A stretch of 64,000 nt of DNA from Psoroptes ovis (lineage: Eukaryota > Arthropoda > Arachnida > Sarcoptiformes > Psoroptidae), in NCBI GenBank assembly GCA_002943765.1, contig PQWQ01000012.1, positions 1,240,001-1,304,000 on the forward strand, given 5' to 3'. Both the position numbers and the translations under genes were made by a program. Below are positions 35,734-48,859 of the stretch, one piece after another (within the stretch, counting starts at the first letter, position 1; every line of letters begins with the position of its first letter). The notes under the pieces are model-generated. The model was not told the origin of the DNA. It made no database searches and saw only the letters and a program-made list of their open reading frames with translations.

Positions 35734-37125
35734 ATGACAATAATTTTAATTATTTTAATTACAATAATTATCAATAATTCAAAAATTTCATGCGTTAATA
35801 TTGATTATTTAAAGAATATGATGATGATTATTGATCAAAATAATGCTCATGCAACAACAACAGCTTCTTCAGCTTCGCCAACAACAACAAAATGTACATT
35901 TGAAACAGTTTCATATGTAATCGGTAAAATTTTATCTATTACAATCATCAATGATGCAAATGATAATAACGATAATCAATTATGGATACATTTCAATGAT
36001 AATATTGTTGCCATTTACGGTGATTTATATGAAAAACATTATGATTCGAATGAACGACGTTTATATTTGTTTGATGAAATTTTTATTGATTTAAATTTAA
36101 TCAATAATGTGAATGTTGATACGTTGTCGAGATATTTTAGGCCATCAAACGACTCAAATTCAATGATTACTAATAAAATTGGAATTGAATTATCATCGGC
36201 GATCATTGTTCAAAAACATGAATTGATTATTAATTATTGGTTCTTGAATAAAACAAAGATGATGAATAGTTATGATGAAAAGGTATTGAAATTTTTCAAT
36301 TTGCAATTAAATCAAATACAATTGATTGGCCATAAAATTGATCAACAAAAACGTTATGATTTCAATGTTCGACAACAAAATTTTACCATTCTCAAACAAT
36401 TAAATGATCCTCTTAGTTCAATAATGAAAACAATTATCACCATGAATATTGATGGAAAAATTTTCATTATTCATCATAAATATAATCGATCAAATAATCA
36501 ATCATTAATGATAATTTATGATGATAAATCAATGCAACATTTATATGGATTACTTTGTACAACAGATGATTATCGTCTCAATTATCAACAACAAACGCTT
36601 TATACAGTACCAATAATTAATGAAGAATTGTTAGATGATTGTCAATCACCAATTTATTATCTTAAAGATATTGATTTTGGTTTCAACATTCAACAAACAT
36701 TATTTATGATTTCTAAACGAAAAAATCTGTTGATTGAAATTGAAAAACATTTATTTCAATCATCATTTCGTCGAAAATTTTCATTTAAATTTCGTCCACT
36801 ATTTGATTTTTTCGTTTGTTTTCGACCACCAATATGGCCACTACCAATTTTAAATCAATATGATTATGGAAAACTTAATGATGATAATAACAAAAATATT
36901 ACCATTGATAAAGATCGTAACCATACAGTGATCGATAATGATACATCATTAGATGATCATATTAAATATAAACATCGGATCAGCCATCAATCATTCAATA
37001 ATAACAGTGATAATACCAGCAATCTATCAACAATCATATTCATTTTGCTTGTCAAATATTTACTAATCATTGCTACATATTTAAACATATTGAACAATTG
37101 TCAAAATGTTTGCATTTATCTTTGA
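35734..37125 (+). CDS. Membrane protein of an unrecognised family, tandem copy 2
   Basis: Single exon, 463 aa. Signal peptide MTIILIILITIIINNSKISC, a Thr/Ser/Ala linker, then an ectodomain parallel to that of the preceding gene: NDNIVAIYGDLYEKHYDS, RRLYLFDEIF, DIDFGFNIQQTLFMIS, FFVCFRPP, and a C-terminal membrane segment (FILLVKYLLIIATYL) with a very short tail. Order and spacing of the shared blocks match the neighbour, while overall identity is low, so the duplication is old. Function unknown. Confidence 0.7.
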   Translation: MTIILIILITIIINNSKISCVNIDYLKNMMMIIDQNNAHATTTASSASPTTTKCTFETVSYVIGKILSITIINDANDNNDNQLWIHFNDNIVAIYGDLYEKHYDSNERRLYLFDEIFIDLNLINNVNVDTLSRYFRPSNDSNSMITNKIGIELSSAIIVQKHELIINYWFLNKTKMMNSYDEKVLKFFNLQLNQIQLIGHKIDQQKRYDFNVRQQNFTILKQLNDPLSSIMKTIITMNIDGKIFIIHHKYNRSNNQSLMIIYDDKSMQHLYGLLCTTDDYRLNYQQQTLYTVPIINEELLDDCQSPIYYLKDIDFGFNIQQTLFMISKRKNLLIEIEKHLFQSSFRRKFSFKFRPLFDFFVCFRPPIWPLPILNQYDYGKLNDDNNKNITIDKDRNHTVIDNDTSLDDHIKYKHRISHQSFNNNSDNTSNLSTIIFILLVKYLLIIATYLNILNNCQNVCIYL

Positions 37126-37995
37126 ATTCGAATTTTATTTATTATTTTTTCTAAATTTCAAATTTTAAAATTCAAAATTTAAACAAAAACAGTCAAAAAA
37201 ACGACATCTGTCAGTGATTTTATGAAAACAATAAAATAATTTTTTTACTTGCTCACTAGGCGGCGCTTAAATTTCTTAAATTCAGAGTTGGCGATTTCGG
37301 GCAGAAAAAACAAATGGTAATTTGGAAAAAGAAATTGCCGCTCGATCATACGATTTGTATCCGTATTTCAGTTTCCGAAACATTCATAAATGGAAGCCAT
37401 CATTACATCGAATGATGAATAATCAACAATCGTACATCTGGGGAACACATCTGGTGAACCAATTGCAACAATTATCATCAAGAAATTGCCTTTGAAATTA
37501 TCATCAGCTGTGTTCAATTTGAATTCGAGAACAAAAAAAAAAAATGATAATTTAAAGGTCTCAAAGTATTTTGTTAAGAAAATAAATGAAGATCAATTTA
37601 CCATTTTTTTCTTGTTTCTTTCCAGACAGATGATCGATCGATTGATTGATTGATTATAATGATAATGATGATGACGATGATAATGATGATAAAGAAAAAA
37701 ACCACAGGTCAAGATTACAAACAAGATCAATTTCTATTATCATCAAAGTATTTCTTGGAAACACGTAAAAAATTGAACAAAATATTATGATGGAAAACAC
37801 ACATACACACGCACACCAATCAATTGACAATAATCGATGCATCGTGAAATTGATTTACCTTTCTTTGATATAATTGATTGTCAACATTCATTCATTCATT
37901 TATTCGATTTCTTCCAAATTTGTTTATTGTGGACACACGATCAAATCCAAATGAATTGTAAATCGATTCAATTAATTTCAATCCAATCAAACAGC

Positions 37996-37996
<1 letters not shown>

Positions 37997-38050
<54 letters not shown>
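37997..38050. repeat. (ATC)18 microsatellite
   Basis: An uninterrupted 54-bp ATC/CAT tract. It would code for polyHis in one frame, but the frame has no other protein-like feature. Confidence 0.95.
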
Positions 38051-39181
38051 GAAATCCATTCATCAGCACATTCAATCAATTCAAACAATAAATAAACAAC
38101 AACAACAACAACAACAGCAGCAAGTACATACATGGAAGTGAAAATATATATTCAACAACAAACAATAATAACAATGAATTCGACCCGAAAATTTTGTGAT
38201 TAAGAAGAAAAAAAAAATGAAATGAAATGATCAATCGATGATTATTGTTAAATTTCGATTGAATTTTGATTATATGAATGAATGAATGGATCCAATGAAT
38301 GTATGAATCAAATTAATGAATGAAGAAATGAATAAATGATTGAATCGAATCCAATCAAATCAAATTAATTCAAATGAATCGAATAAATGAAAAAAAATGG
38401 CCGTCATATTACATGAATCGAAATCGAATCAATATTTAGATAAACAAAGATGATGATGAAGAAGGAGAACAAAGAAATTTCAAATTTAATTCATAATCAT
38501 AATCAGTCACATTATTTAACAATAATAATACGTGTGTATGGCGGTGTGTGCGTGTATTTTACATGATCATAATAATAATAATAATTTGAACAAAAAAAAA
38601 AACAAATGGCCGATGCATTTCTAGGGCTCCAAATGATGATGGCGGTGATTATTATTATTATTATTAGCCGGAAATATGTGTGTGTATACAAATATCCATA
38701 ACCTTTTTGTTCATTGAAATACAAATAATTGTAATAATAATAATCGATCATCGATCATAATCACTCCATGATCATCATTGTAAGCATCATCATCATCATC
38801 ATTGTCTTTGTTTCTATTAGCCCATTGTCGTTATGTGTTATTATCATAACAATACGGGAATCGCCAAAGTATCGAGGAATATATGTGGACACACACACAC
38901 ACACAGACAATGTCGGATGATGATTGGGCGCCCTGTTTCATCTTTGAAACATCTGGAACAATTGAAACAATTGAAATTGAACATTCAATACTCACCTACA
39001 AAATACATATTTTGAATAAAACAATAATTAAGCAGAAATGACCATGTTTTTTGACTGTCGATCAAACATAAAACAATAATGATGCTTAAGATGATGATGA
39101 TCAAGATGATAATGTCTAAGATGATCATGATCATGAATGATTATTATTTGATGGCCAATTTGTTTTGATCATTGATCAATG

Positions 39182-39206
39182 ATCATCGTTGATGATCAAC
39201 GATGAT
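39182..39206. repeat. Perfect 25-bp palindrome
   Basis: ATCATCGTTGAT, a single G, then ATCAACGATGAT: 12-bp arms match exactly. It is embedded in a longer GATC-rich palindromic tract (39168-39206). Confidence 0.8.
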
Positions 39207-40018
39207 ATGAATCTTGAATTTTCGAACAATGCTTCTGTTGTTGATGAATATTATTAGACGATTATTATTATTATCATCCATGGACGATCTCCGAAAAAAC
39301 AAATTATTTACAATTGATTACTCAAGATTCAATGATGTTTACTCATTTGTTTGTTTCTTATTTGATGTTCAAGATACAACATACAGTGCGATGTTCAAAT
39401 CATACATCATTCATCCGATTTTAAGATTTCAAGATTTAATTTGATTGATTGATGTTTCAAGAACACAATTCAAATATTTCATATCCGAATGATCGGTAAT
39501 GATAATCGAATAGGAAATTTTGATGGATGGAAGCGAACAATATAAAAATCCATGTTGTCCATGGTCCATGGCCAATGTTGTCATGTATTTCTTCATTGTT
39601 GTTCGTTGTTGAATCATATTTTCAATGTTTGATGAATTACATTCTTACATTTTTTCCATTTGCTTCGATAGACGATTATAATCATAATTTGAATCATAAT
39701 AATTTCCGATTATCATCCGTTCGGTGCGTGCGTTCAAATGCATCAATCATTTCTGTTCTTTGAATGATTTTTCCATCTTTTGTTTTGTTTTGATCAATTT
39801 TGATATTCAAAAGTGAAATGCATGAATTTTTTATATTTAAATCTGAATATTTTCTTCTTAAACGATGAACAGAACAAATAAATCATAATTATGTATCATG
39901 ACATTTATGCAAATGATCAATTTATTTGTATTAAAATAAAATTTACCGACGAAAAGTGAAAAAATCAAGGATAGGTCATACGTCAAATCAATAAATCATT
40001 TTTGAATATTTTCGGATT

Positions 40019-40085
40019 GTCCGTAAAATTCATGACTATCGAACAATGAGGATGCCCATTGAAAATCGTCAAGAACTTTTCGTAC
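40019..40085. mobile_element. Short mariner-like MITE, copy 4
   Basis: Left end TTCGGATTGTCCGTAAAATT, right end AAGAACTTTTCGTACAAC, about 67 bp between GTCC and GTAC. A degenerate member of the family at 28908. Confidence 0.45.
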
Positions 40086-43000
40086 AACTTTGAATTTGCA
40101 TTTTTGAAAATTACTCTGAATGATTTTTTGATTTTGTATAAAATTGCCATAAAATAAATGTTTGATATTGAAAATTAGGAGAATTATTCAAAGAAAAAAA
40201 ATGAAAATAAATAAATCAATCAATCAATCATAATTTGTTTGAATGCAAATCAATGGATATTAAAATGTCAAAATTAAGAATTATCGATTATATCATTCAA
40301 TGGTGTATTAATTTGCATCAATTTGTTCATCATTTGTTTCCGGCATCAATCATTAATTTCAACATCAATTGATTAGGGCAATTTCAAGGATTTTCCGTCG
40401 AATTCAATGAATATCATTTGCTAATTCTACGGACAAACAAAAAATTTACCAAATGATCAATGTCCATGCTAATTAATTCTGAATTAATTAATCTTATTAA
40501 TTCAAATAAATCTTGGATCAATTTTGAAAATTGGAATTTATTTGACTTTCTCGCCTTTATTTCAATAGACATCTGAATATTTTCTTTGAATCTTTGAATA
40601 AAAATTGAGGATATTTAAATTTCAAATTTTCTTAAAAAAAATTGAATTAAAATAAAAGTGATTGGTGAAAATGAATTTTTTCCATTTTTTTCAGAGCTCG
40701 ACATGTAAACAAACGATGATGATGATGATCATCGAAGAAGAAGAAGAAGAAGAAGACCATTTCAAAATGATCAAAAATGATTGAACATCACAAATAATCG
40801 AAGATGAATGAAATGAACAATGAATGATGGAAAAATAATTGAAAGGTCAAAGCTGTAAATTTTAAATTCTCACCTAAAATCGAGACGAACAAATTGGAAA
40901 AAAATTTGAAAATTGAAGAAATTTCGATGTATTTCAAAGAAATTTAATGAAATTTAAATAAATTTTCAAATTCAATTTAATTGATTCGGGTCATCAATAC
41001 ATCATGGCAATATATCATATGCTTATTTCAATCAACATCATTGTTATTATCGTTTTTTTGTTGTTGTTGTTGTTGTCGCTGTCAAATGATTATAATACCA
41101 ATATACAAATCATTCGATTGATTATCATGTATTTAGACATATGTTTATGTGTGTTTGTCTATGGACATGTGGCATGATCACTACGGCATGATGTTCGCAT
41201 TCGATCCCAAATTGATTATCATTATTAATATTGACCGAATTGATGTGGCTGCTTCTTGTTGTTGATGATGATGATGATGATGTTCGATCGCAACAGAAGC
41301 AAAGGATTTCTGTATTTCTTTTTCTTGTTTGTGGTCAACGTAATGAGCAACAAATCAATTTATACTAAATTCAATGTTAATGATGATGATGATTACAATT
41401 TTAATTCTTTGAATCGATTGTACCATTTTTTTGTGGACAATTTTTTTCATTTTCTTTGATTGATTGATTGATTATGATGGTGGCCATGATTCAATACGAA
41501 TTCAATGATGATCATTGAATGAATGAATAAAAGAATGAATGAATGTATGAAGGTCAAGAACATTAAGGCTTTGCTTTTGTTGTTGTTGTTTTGATTGTTG
41601 TTGCGGTTATTTTAATAAATTTTTCCAAAACAAATTTTTGTATTTCGAGTATTTCCATATTGAATGGATCAATAATAATAATAATAATATTGAATAGTGT
41701 TTGTTCCTGGGATCCATAATGTATTCGATCCGATTTATAATGTATTGTTCATCTTAGTGTCCAATTGTTGTTATGTGAATTTAGTTTAACTTTCTGAATT
41801 ATTCACTTCTAAGAATTCATTTGACATTTTTCATATTTTTTTTTCCATCAAATTATTCACCATTATCATCATTAAACTGATAATATATATGAATGAATGA
41901 ATGAATGAAAAACTAATGGATTGTCGAAGAAATGAATTTAGATCGAAAGTCATGATCCAATAGTCATTTTTCGATATATTTCACATCGAGTATTTCATAT
42001 TTCATAGCAAATCTGTGGCCATTTATAATCAGTCATTTGCTTCAATCAAATGTCATCGATGATAATTATTCAAGATCTAGATTGATTCAATTCTGATTCT
42101 TATTTGTTGTTGATTTATTCCAATTTAAGTAGATCAATGGTAATGATGAATGTCTTTTATTTGATTTCATTTGAAGACTTTCTTGAAAGAAATTTGACAT
42201 TCAACAGCCAAGAATCAATGATAATGATGATGGTGGTCATGATGATGATGATGATGATCAAAGATTCACCTGTTTAACAAGAAAAAAAGCAAGAAAAAAG
42301 GTCAAATTAATGTTGCAAGAAGAGAATATTTTCACACACAAATATTTACGTGTTTATTATCGTTATTATTATTATTATTATTATTTTGACAGGTGAACAT
42401 TAAAATTAAGAATATTATTTATTTAATATTATTCAATATAAATAAAGCCGTCAATATACATTCATATGAATTGAATATGAATTAAATTATCTACTTTCTC
42501 TAGTATTGATCGGATTTTCATCTTTACTGATGATGATTCTAAATAATCTAAAACAATACGCAATTAACCAAGGTGTCAGTACAATATATGTGCTAGATTA
42601 CATTTGATAATCGATTATACATGCATTCATAATGATAATTGATACGATTTTCTCCAGGTCGTTATAAGGAATTATTAAAATTAAAAACAATCCTTTATTC
42701 CCATTTAGAAGTGACAATTTTCACACACATAACTTATGATTAATCAAAAAATTCATATGATGCACGTAATGGCGACTAGCGACCAGCGAATACAAAACAA
42801 ATATGAATAAATCTTCAATATTTTATCAATTCAAATATTTTTCAAGTCATCACATATTACGCGCATATATTTACAATTGGAATCTTTTCGTTTTTTGTTC
42901 GTAGATGATAATGTCTTCATGTCCACATGTTGATAATGCTGTTGCTGATGTTGATGTTGTCGTTGGTTTTTTCGCACATTATTTTTTCGATGTCTGATTG

Positions 43001-46000
43001 TCTGTGTCTGCGTCTGTTCGATCATCATTATCATTGAATTGTTGATCATGGAATTTTTTTTCGTTTTGTTTGTTTGATTGGCTGTGATTACATTTATTTA
43101 TTATCGATAAAATAAATAATGTTTATTGTTCAAACGAAAATTTAATAGTTGATGTTTATTGATGATGATGAGTTGAGAAATAATTCATAACAACAATAAT
43201 CAACAATTTATTGTGCCCATTTGTTGTTCCATGGATTCGACGGCGACTACGAAGACGCCGATGATTAAAATAATGATGAAAATTTGACCCAATGGCCCTT
43301 TTTTCAGTCTATGATTTCTGTGATCATCGTGTTGTTTGATCGATTTCATCGTTTATGATTAAGAATATGTATTCTGCTTTTTGATGAATCAATTAACCAC
43401 TAGATAACTCGGTATATAATCATAATTGTATGGGTAAGGTTAATCACACGATTATCTTATAATGAAATCTCTAATCAAATTTTTCTTATTCAAAGATTAT
43501 TTTATCCGGTCGGACGCTTGTCCATTCAAATCCATCCGAAAGAATTATATTACACTTGTCCGGTCAAACAACACCGAAATTCTTGATCGACATTGTTGTC
43601 ACGAACGTTTTCACCAAATTGAAACGGTTCTATCTTTACATTGTCATTACATTATCATCATTAAATTCAACTAATCAAAATGACCACAAATTTAACGACA
43701 ACAATTGAAACTGCCACTCATATTTCGGAATGAGGAACAGCAAAATAAGAAGAAATAAATGAATTTCCATAAACATTTCGAAGAAACAAATAATCATCCT
43801 TATTATTATTATTTAATCATAATCAAATATTGTCATGGCCGAAATTTCATTGTTCATATCGTTCTATGTTGTAGTATGTTTGAATGTTAATTCACACATG
43901 TAGCAAAAATGTATGCCAAATAATAAGAAAAATTGAATGAAATTGAAGAAAATTTGATGGATGTCGTCGTTGAATTTTTCTAGTTCCATTCATTCAATTG
44001 AATCGGTAATAATTCAATTCAATTTAATTTGAATAATTCGTAATGGGAAAAAAAGAAAAAGAACGGAAACAAACTGATCGAAACACCTTAAGATGTTTGG
44101 ACATATGGATGATTGAATCAATGCTGAATTGATGATGATGATGATGATGATCATGATGATATTGGATGATCATTTACCGAAATTTGAGCAACAATTCAAA
44201 TTAACAAATGAATTTCCTATCTGTTTTTTGTAATTAATTTTGAATCAAATTTAAATTTTGATTCGAATTAAATTGAATTGAATCTCTGTTATGTGTGTCC
44301 ACCATAAAACAAAGGACTTCCGTATTCAAATTTTGAATCAAATTCATTTTGCGGGAACTCAGCTTTGTTTTTTTGTTTTTCCGAATATTCCTGTCACCAC
44401 CTTTCGTGTCCACCTTGTCCACAATGAATTAAATTCGGGAAAAATATGAACGAAAAATAATCCAATTTCCAGAAGCAATTTCCCCGTTGTTGTTGAATAA
44501 TTGAACAATAATCCTATGTGGACACTGTCGTATTGTTGAATACGATGGTTGTAATAAAAAACGGATGAAATTTGACGATTTTTATCCATCTTAAATGATT
44601 ATATTTTTATTATTACTTGTCTTTATTTGTTATTATGACAATAAACATTTACCATATTAAGTATTTGTCAATAAGCGGTAAACATCTCTTTAATAGCCTA
44701 AAATTAATCTGAATAATATGAAATTACCGACGATAAAACAGACAGATAGACAAACGAACAGCACTTGAAGCGACAATTTTTGTCGATAAAGATGATGATT
44801 GTCCATCGGACAATGATTATCTTTTGTCATCTAAGTCTGTGTTGATAATGTTTAATCTATTCAATTTTTTTCATATTTAAAATGCATAAATAAATCTAAT
44901 CATATCTGATTATATCCTAATAATCATCAAAATTGTAAATTTTCATTCTTTTAATTTGATTTATTCAAACATTTGAATCAACAAATGAGATGAATTTATC
45001 TTCCGAGAATTGACATCTTCCGATTATCATCGATTAATCATCAATAAACCATTTAAACGTTTGATTTCATCCATCGTCGAAAAAATAATCGCCAGATATG
45101 ATGCATATAAGATGCAGTAGTAGATGTACCAATCGGACTAATTGACTAATTTAGGAAATATAGAACGAATTATCTGTGATTTTGTTTGCGATCAAGCGAC
45201 TAAAACCTCGATAAACAAACATAAAAAGATCATTTGAAATCATTTAAAATCGAATCAAATTCAAAATTAATTTTTGAATATCATCACTAAATGAATTGTT
45301 TATTGATCCATTGATCATTGATCCATTGTTTGTTTATGTTTGTTGGAACAGAAAATCTTCAACAAAAAAAAATAAAATCTGCAAAACAAAGAAATGAAAT
45401 ATTTGAGAAAAATGGACCATAAGCACTCACAAACACACACCCGATAATTGACCCGAACTAATAAAAATTTGTGTTTGGACAAGACAACAAGACTAAATAA
45501 TAATAATCGAAAGATAATGGACATAAAAAAAAAACGAAAGTTTGAATTTTCTGTGTATGTTTTTGAATATTTCTCCGAAAAATGAATAAAATAAAATAAA
45601 ATAAATCCTTTATGTACAATGAAATGGTGAAGTTCACAATTCCTGATTCAAAGAAAAAACAAAAAAGCTGAAGACTTAATAATTTGTCTCTTCACATCTG
45701 AAATCGAGAGATGATCGATTTAATGGAATGGAACAGAACGGAGTAAAATTTGAAAGAAAATTTCTCTTCTTAAGAACGGCATCATCAACAATGTTCAACA
45801 GGTGTCAAATGTCAAAGGGGATCAGCGTGTTTTGTTCATGAGATTCTTTCGAAGTTGGAAAATGGATGAAGAAATAAACAAATAAAGATGGAAAATCTCT
45901 TCCAAAAAATGATTTGATTTGAATAAACATAAACATAAAATGGGACCGAATAATGTAAAAGAGTAAATATTCAATGATGATAATGCTTTGTAGCTTCTGC

Positions 46001-46220
46001 AGCTGCTTCTGTTGTTGATGCTTTGTTTGACCAAATACCAAATATCATTGTTATTATTATTGAATAACGATAACAACAACAACAACGATGCTGATGGAGA
46101 TGGTGATGCTGATGTTGATGATAATAATGACGCCCAAATCTTTACGAAAAAAAAAACAAATTGAGAAAATATTATTTTCAAAAATTTTGCGAAACGAACG
46201 AAATGAATGCAAAAATCGGA

Positions 46221-46228
46221 TATAAAAA
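46221..46228 (+). promoter_or_regulatory. TATA box of paralogue B
   Basis: TATAAAAA about 253 bp upstream of the start codon, the same spacing as for the paralogues at 29802 and 59733. Confidence 0.5.
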
Positions 46229-46473
46229 TGGCCAACATTTTGTATTTGGAAAATATTATCGATCAAAGTATTTATCTGTTTTGGAATTGAATAAGAAATA
46301 TCATAGTAGATTCAATCACTGAATTGATATTGATTCAAAGTGTTTTTTGTTTTTGAATTTGTGTTTTGAAAATTAGTAATTTGAATTAAAATTCAAATTT
46401 TGTGATCAATCATCATTCAATCCATTTTTGTTTAATTTTTTTAAAAATCAAAATCCAATTTAATCAACCAAAA

Positions 46474-47120
46474 ATGTTTTACAATTGTTTATTGATCGTT
46501 TGTGTTGCCAGTTTTGCTGTTGTCAATGGTCAAGGTGGTTTCGATTCGATGGATGGTCAATTTAAAGAAGGTGGCAGTGGACGTGATAGAATTCAAGCAG
46601 CCGTACAAACCAAGCATACAGTTGAAATGAAACCAGTCGATATACCATTCGAAGATATTGAACCACAGGTAATTTTCTGTTTTGGTTTGTTTGTCTTCAA
46701 AGTAAATTGAATTCAATCGTTTCATTAATTTATGAATAGGTTATCGAAGTTGAAGGTGGTGCATTACCATTGGAAATTCATTTCAAATCATCATCATCGA
46801 GAATTCGTGTACATCAAACACATGAATCGGCCGGTGCTGGTGAAGTTGAACAAACATCATCGGAAGAAGAACCACATCGTCTTATTCATGAAGTTAAAAA
46901 ACCAATTATTCAAGAAGTTCGTGAAATTATTACACCATATCGTAAAGTTGTACAAGAAATTCAACCAGTTATGGAAGAAATTCATACCATTGTTGCTAAA
47001 GGTGAAGCACGAAGAAATTTCGATCGCACACAAACAAAAACACGTGGTGGCCGTGGATCATTGGCATCACCATCGGCACGTGCACAATCAGCAAGCGTTT
47101 CTGGTAGCTCATCATTTTAA
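46474..47120 (+). CDS. Secreted protein with PIIQEV/PYRKVVQ domain, paralogue B
   Basis: Exons 46474..46668 and 46740..47120, about 191 aa. Signal peptide MFYNCLLIVCVASFAVVNG. Same core domain as the gene at 29802: HTVEMKPV, ALPLEIHFKSSSSRI, SEEEPHRLIHEV, KPIIQEVREIITPYRKVVQE, HTIVAKG. It lacks the Gly-Tyr repeats and instead ends with a basic then Ser/Ala-rich tail (RTQTKTRGGRG.., ASVSGSSSF). The conserved core without the repeats shows that the core, not the Gly-rich part, defines the family. The start codon was chosen because it opens the signal peptide; the frame upstream of it has no ATG. Role unknown; secreted or cuticular is likely. Confidence 0.8.
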
Positions 47121-47757
47121 TAATAATTATAATTATTGTTCAAAACAACAACAGCTACAACAGTATGAACAAACACTTGAACATCATCAACAACAACAAA
47201 TGATTTTCATAATTTTAATCATGATTTATAATCATTATCATCAACATCTTCATCAATTATTATTATTATTGAATTATTATTCATACAATTATCATAATAG
47301 ATGCCATCATCATCATTATCATTACCATATATTAATTATCATTATTTTATTCATATCATCATTGTTATCATCATCATTTTACATGTCATTTATTTATTTA
47401 TTTAAACATTTTCTTTTTTTCAAAGAAAAAAAAACAGGAAAAAAATATTTCATGGTCAAAATTTGAAAATCAAATAATGAAGAAGTAATAATAACAATGA
47501 TAGTACATAATAATAATACATAATACAGAAGAGTTTGCCATTTAATTATTTATATGATTTTTTTTCTGCTCTTCATTCATTCATTAATTGTTATAATTTT
47601 GTTATTAATAATAAAAAAATATAAAAATTTTAAAAATAATTAACATATGGGTTAAATTTTTGACCAATATTAAGTGATCATTGCCACTGGATTGAGTTGA
47701 ATTGAATTGAATCGATATTTTCATTAATATTTTTCATGATTTGTTAAGTGAAATCAT
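47121..47757. other. Convergent 3' flanks
   Basis: About 640 bp of AT-rich simple sequence (TTATTATC and CATCATT tracts, A-runs) between two convergent genes. It holds their 3' UTRs; nothing else is seen. Confidence 0.5.
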
Positions 47758-48465
47758 TCAAATTCTATTTTTCAATCGCTGTCGATCGATTCGTTTGGAT
47801 AATTTCAAAAACATAATGATTGGTGATGTTAATATGATCACGATGAATACTAATGATATGATCGATAATGAAACAATACGATAATCATGAAATTCAATTT
47901 GAATCTCTTCTAAACATTCTTTTTTTCTCCAATTAAAATATGATTGTCTTGAATATTGTGGACAACGACATTGACCATCAATACAAATCATTGATAATAT
48001 ACGATTATATGATTGTAAATAATCATTATTTTGTTGTTGTTGATCATTTTCTATTCGATTATTTAACTGCTGTGAATGTCGGTAATAATTTTTTGTAATC
48101 ATTGTTGATTCATTAAGATAATTATTTCGACGACAATCATTATCATTGTGGCAACGATATCTACATAAATGATCATTTGGATCATATGAAAATTTTTCAT
48201 CATTACAAATACAACGATTTTGTTGACATATTATTCTTGGATTCAGATTTAAATATTTTAATAATTTTCGATTATTTTCTTCATTACAATCATCAATCAT
48301 TTTTCCATTATTCAGTGGATAGTTTTTCGTATCATTGAACATTGTACATGATAACATTTTAGCCAATAAAATATTACAATCGGCATGATTTTTACATTGT
48401 TCATTGGACATGAATGATGATGGTATTAACATTGAAATGATAATTAACAGAATTTTGAAGAACAT
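47758..48465 (-). CDS. Cys-rich (EB-module-like) single-pass membrane protein
   Basis: Single exon, 235 aa. Signal peptide MFFKILLIIISMLIPSSFMS. The ectodomain has about 14 cysteines with EB/EGF-like spacing: ICQQNRCICNDE...HLCRYRCHNDNDC, and a second unit ICIDGQCRCPQ...ECLEE. One membrane segment lies at about residues 197-222 (VSLSIISLVFIVIILTSPIIMFL), followed by a short basic tail (KLSKRIDRQRLKNR). EB-type modules occur in many nematode and arthropod surface proteins with no fixed function. It is an orphan by my reading; extracellular binding is a guess from the architecture. Confidence 0.7.
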   Translation of the reverse strand: MFFKILLIIISMLIPSSFMSNEQCKNHADCNILLAKMLSCTMFNDTKNYPLNNGKMIDDCNEENNRKLLKYLNLNPRIICQQNRCICNDEKFSYDPNDHLCRYRCHNDNDCRRNNYLNESTMITKNYYRHSQQLNNRIENDQQQQNNDYLQSYNRILSMICIDGQCRCPQYSRQSYFNWRKKECLEEIQIEFHDYRIVSLSIISLVFIVIILTSPIIMFLKLSKRIDRQRLKNRI

Positions 48466-48859
48466 TTCATATGATCGGTTTGTGGAAATAAATGAATTGG
48501 TAACAAATTGTACATATTAATTAAACATTTTTGAGTAAATTTGACAAAAAAGAACAGAAAAAACGCGTGATAATTAATCAAAATGGTTTCCATGACGATT
48601 TTAAAGATAAATCAAGTATTTATCATCAATTTTCTCCCAATCATGCCTTTGGAAATAAATTTATTCTCTTCATACAGCTAAGCTCTTGATGTATCGGCCA
48701 AAACCGATTCATTACACAATCGTAGAATTAAATAATTAATAATTGAATGATCTGTCGACAATGATTTTTAAATGACTATGTTTTATAAATCAAATCAAAG
48801 TTTACACGTGGTTATTCGTAATTCTTTTAAATAATTATAGAGAAAATTTTGAGATGCAA
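48466..48859. other. Intergenic spacer
   Basis: About 390 bp between two minus-strand genes. It includes the upstream region of the EB-like gene and the 3' flank of the small membrane-protein gene. No distinct element is seen. Confidence 0.4.

Larger units (their letters stand above)
37126..46220. other. Gene desert 2 (about 9.1 kb)
   Basis: No supportable gene. Simple sequence dominates: (ATC)18 at 37997-38050, AAC/CAA tracts near 38096-38115, ATT/ATA tracts near 38570 and 42370, GATGAT tracts near 40710, 41260, 42240 and 44130, and (AC)n near 38890. Nested GATC palindromes are common (best at 39182-39206). One mariner-like short element lies at 40019. Short open frames here are simple-sequence artefacts. 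Confidence 0.6.

Noticed and set aside
37837..38091. Frame coding for a run of 17 His
   Set aside because: It is the ATC microsatellite plus AT-rich flanks, with no other protein-like sequence.
46732..47466. 244-codon plus-strand frame overlapping paralogue B
   Set aside because: It overlaps the conserved PIIQEV frame and continues into simple CAT/TTA repeats of the 3' flank; composition is shadow-like.
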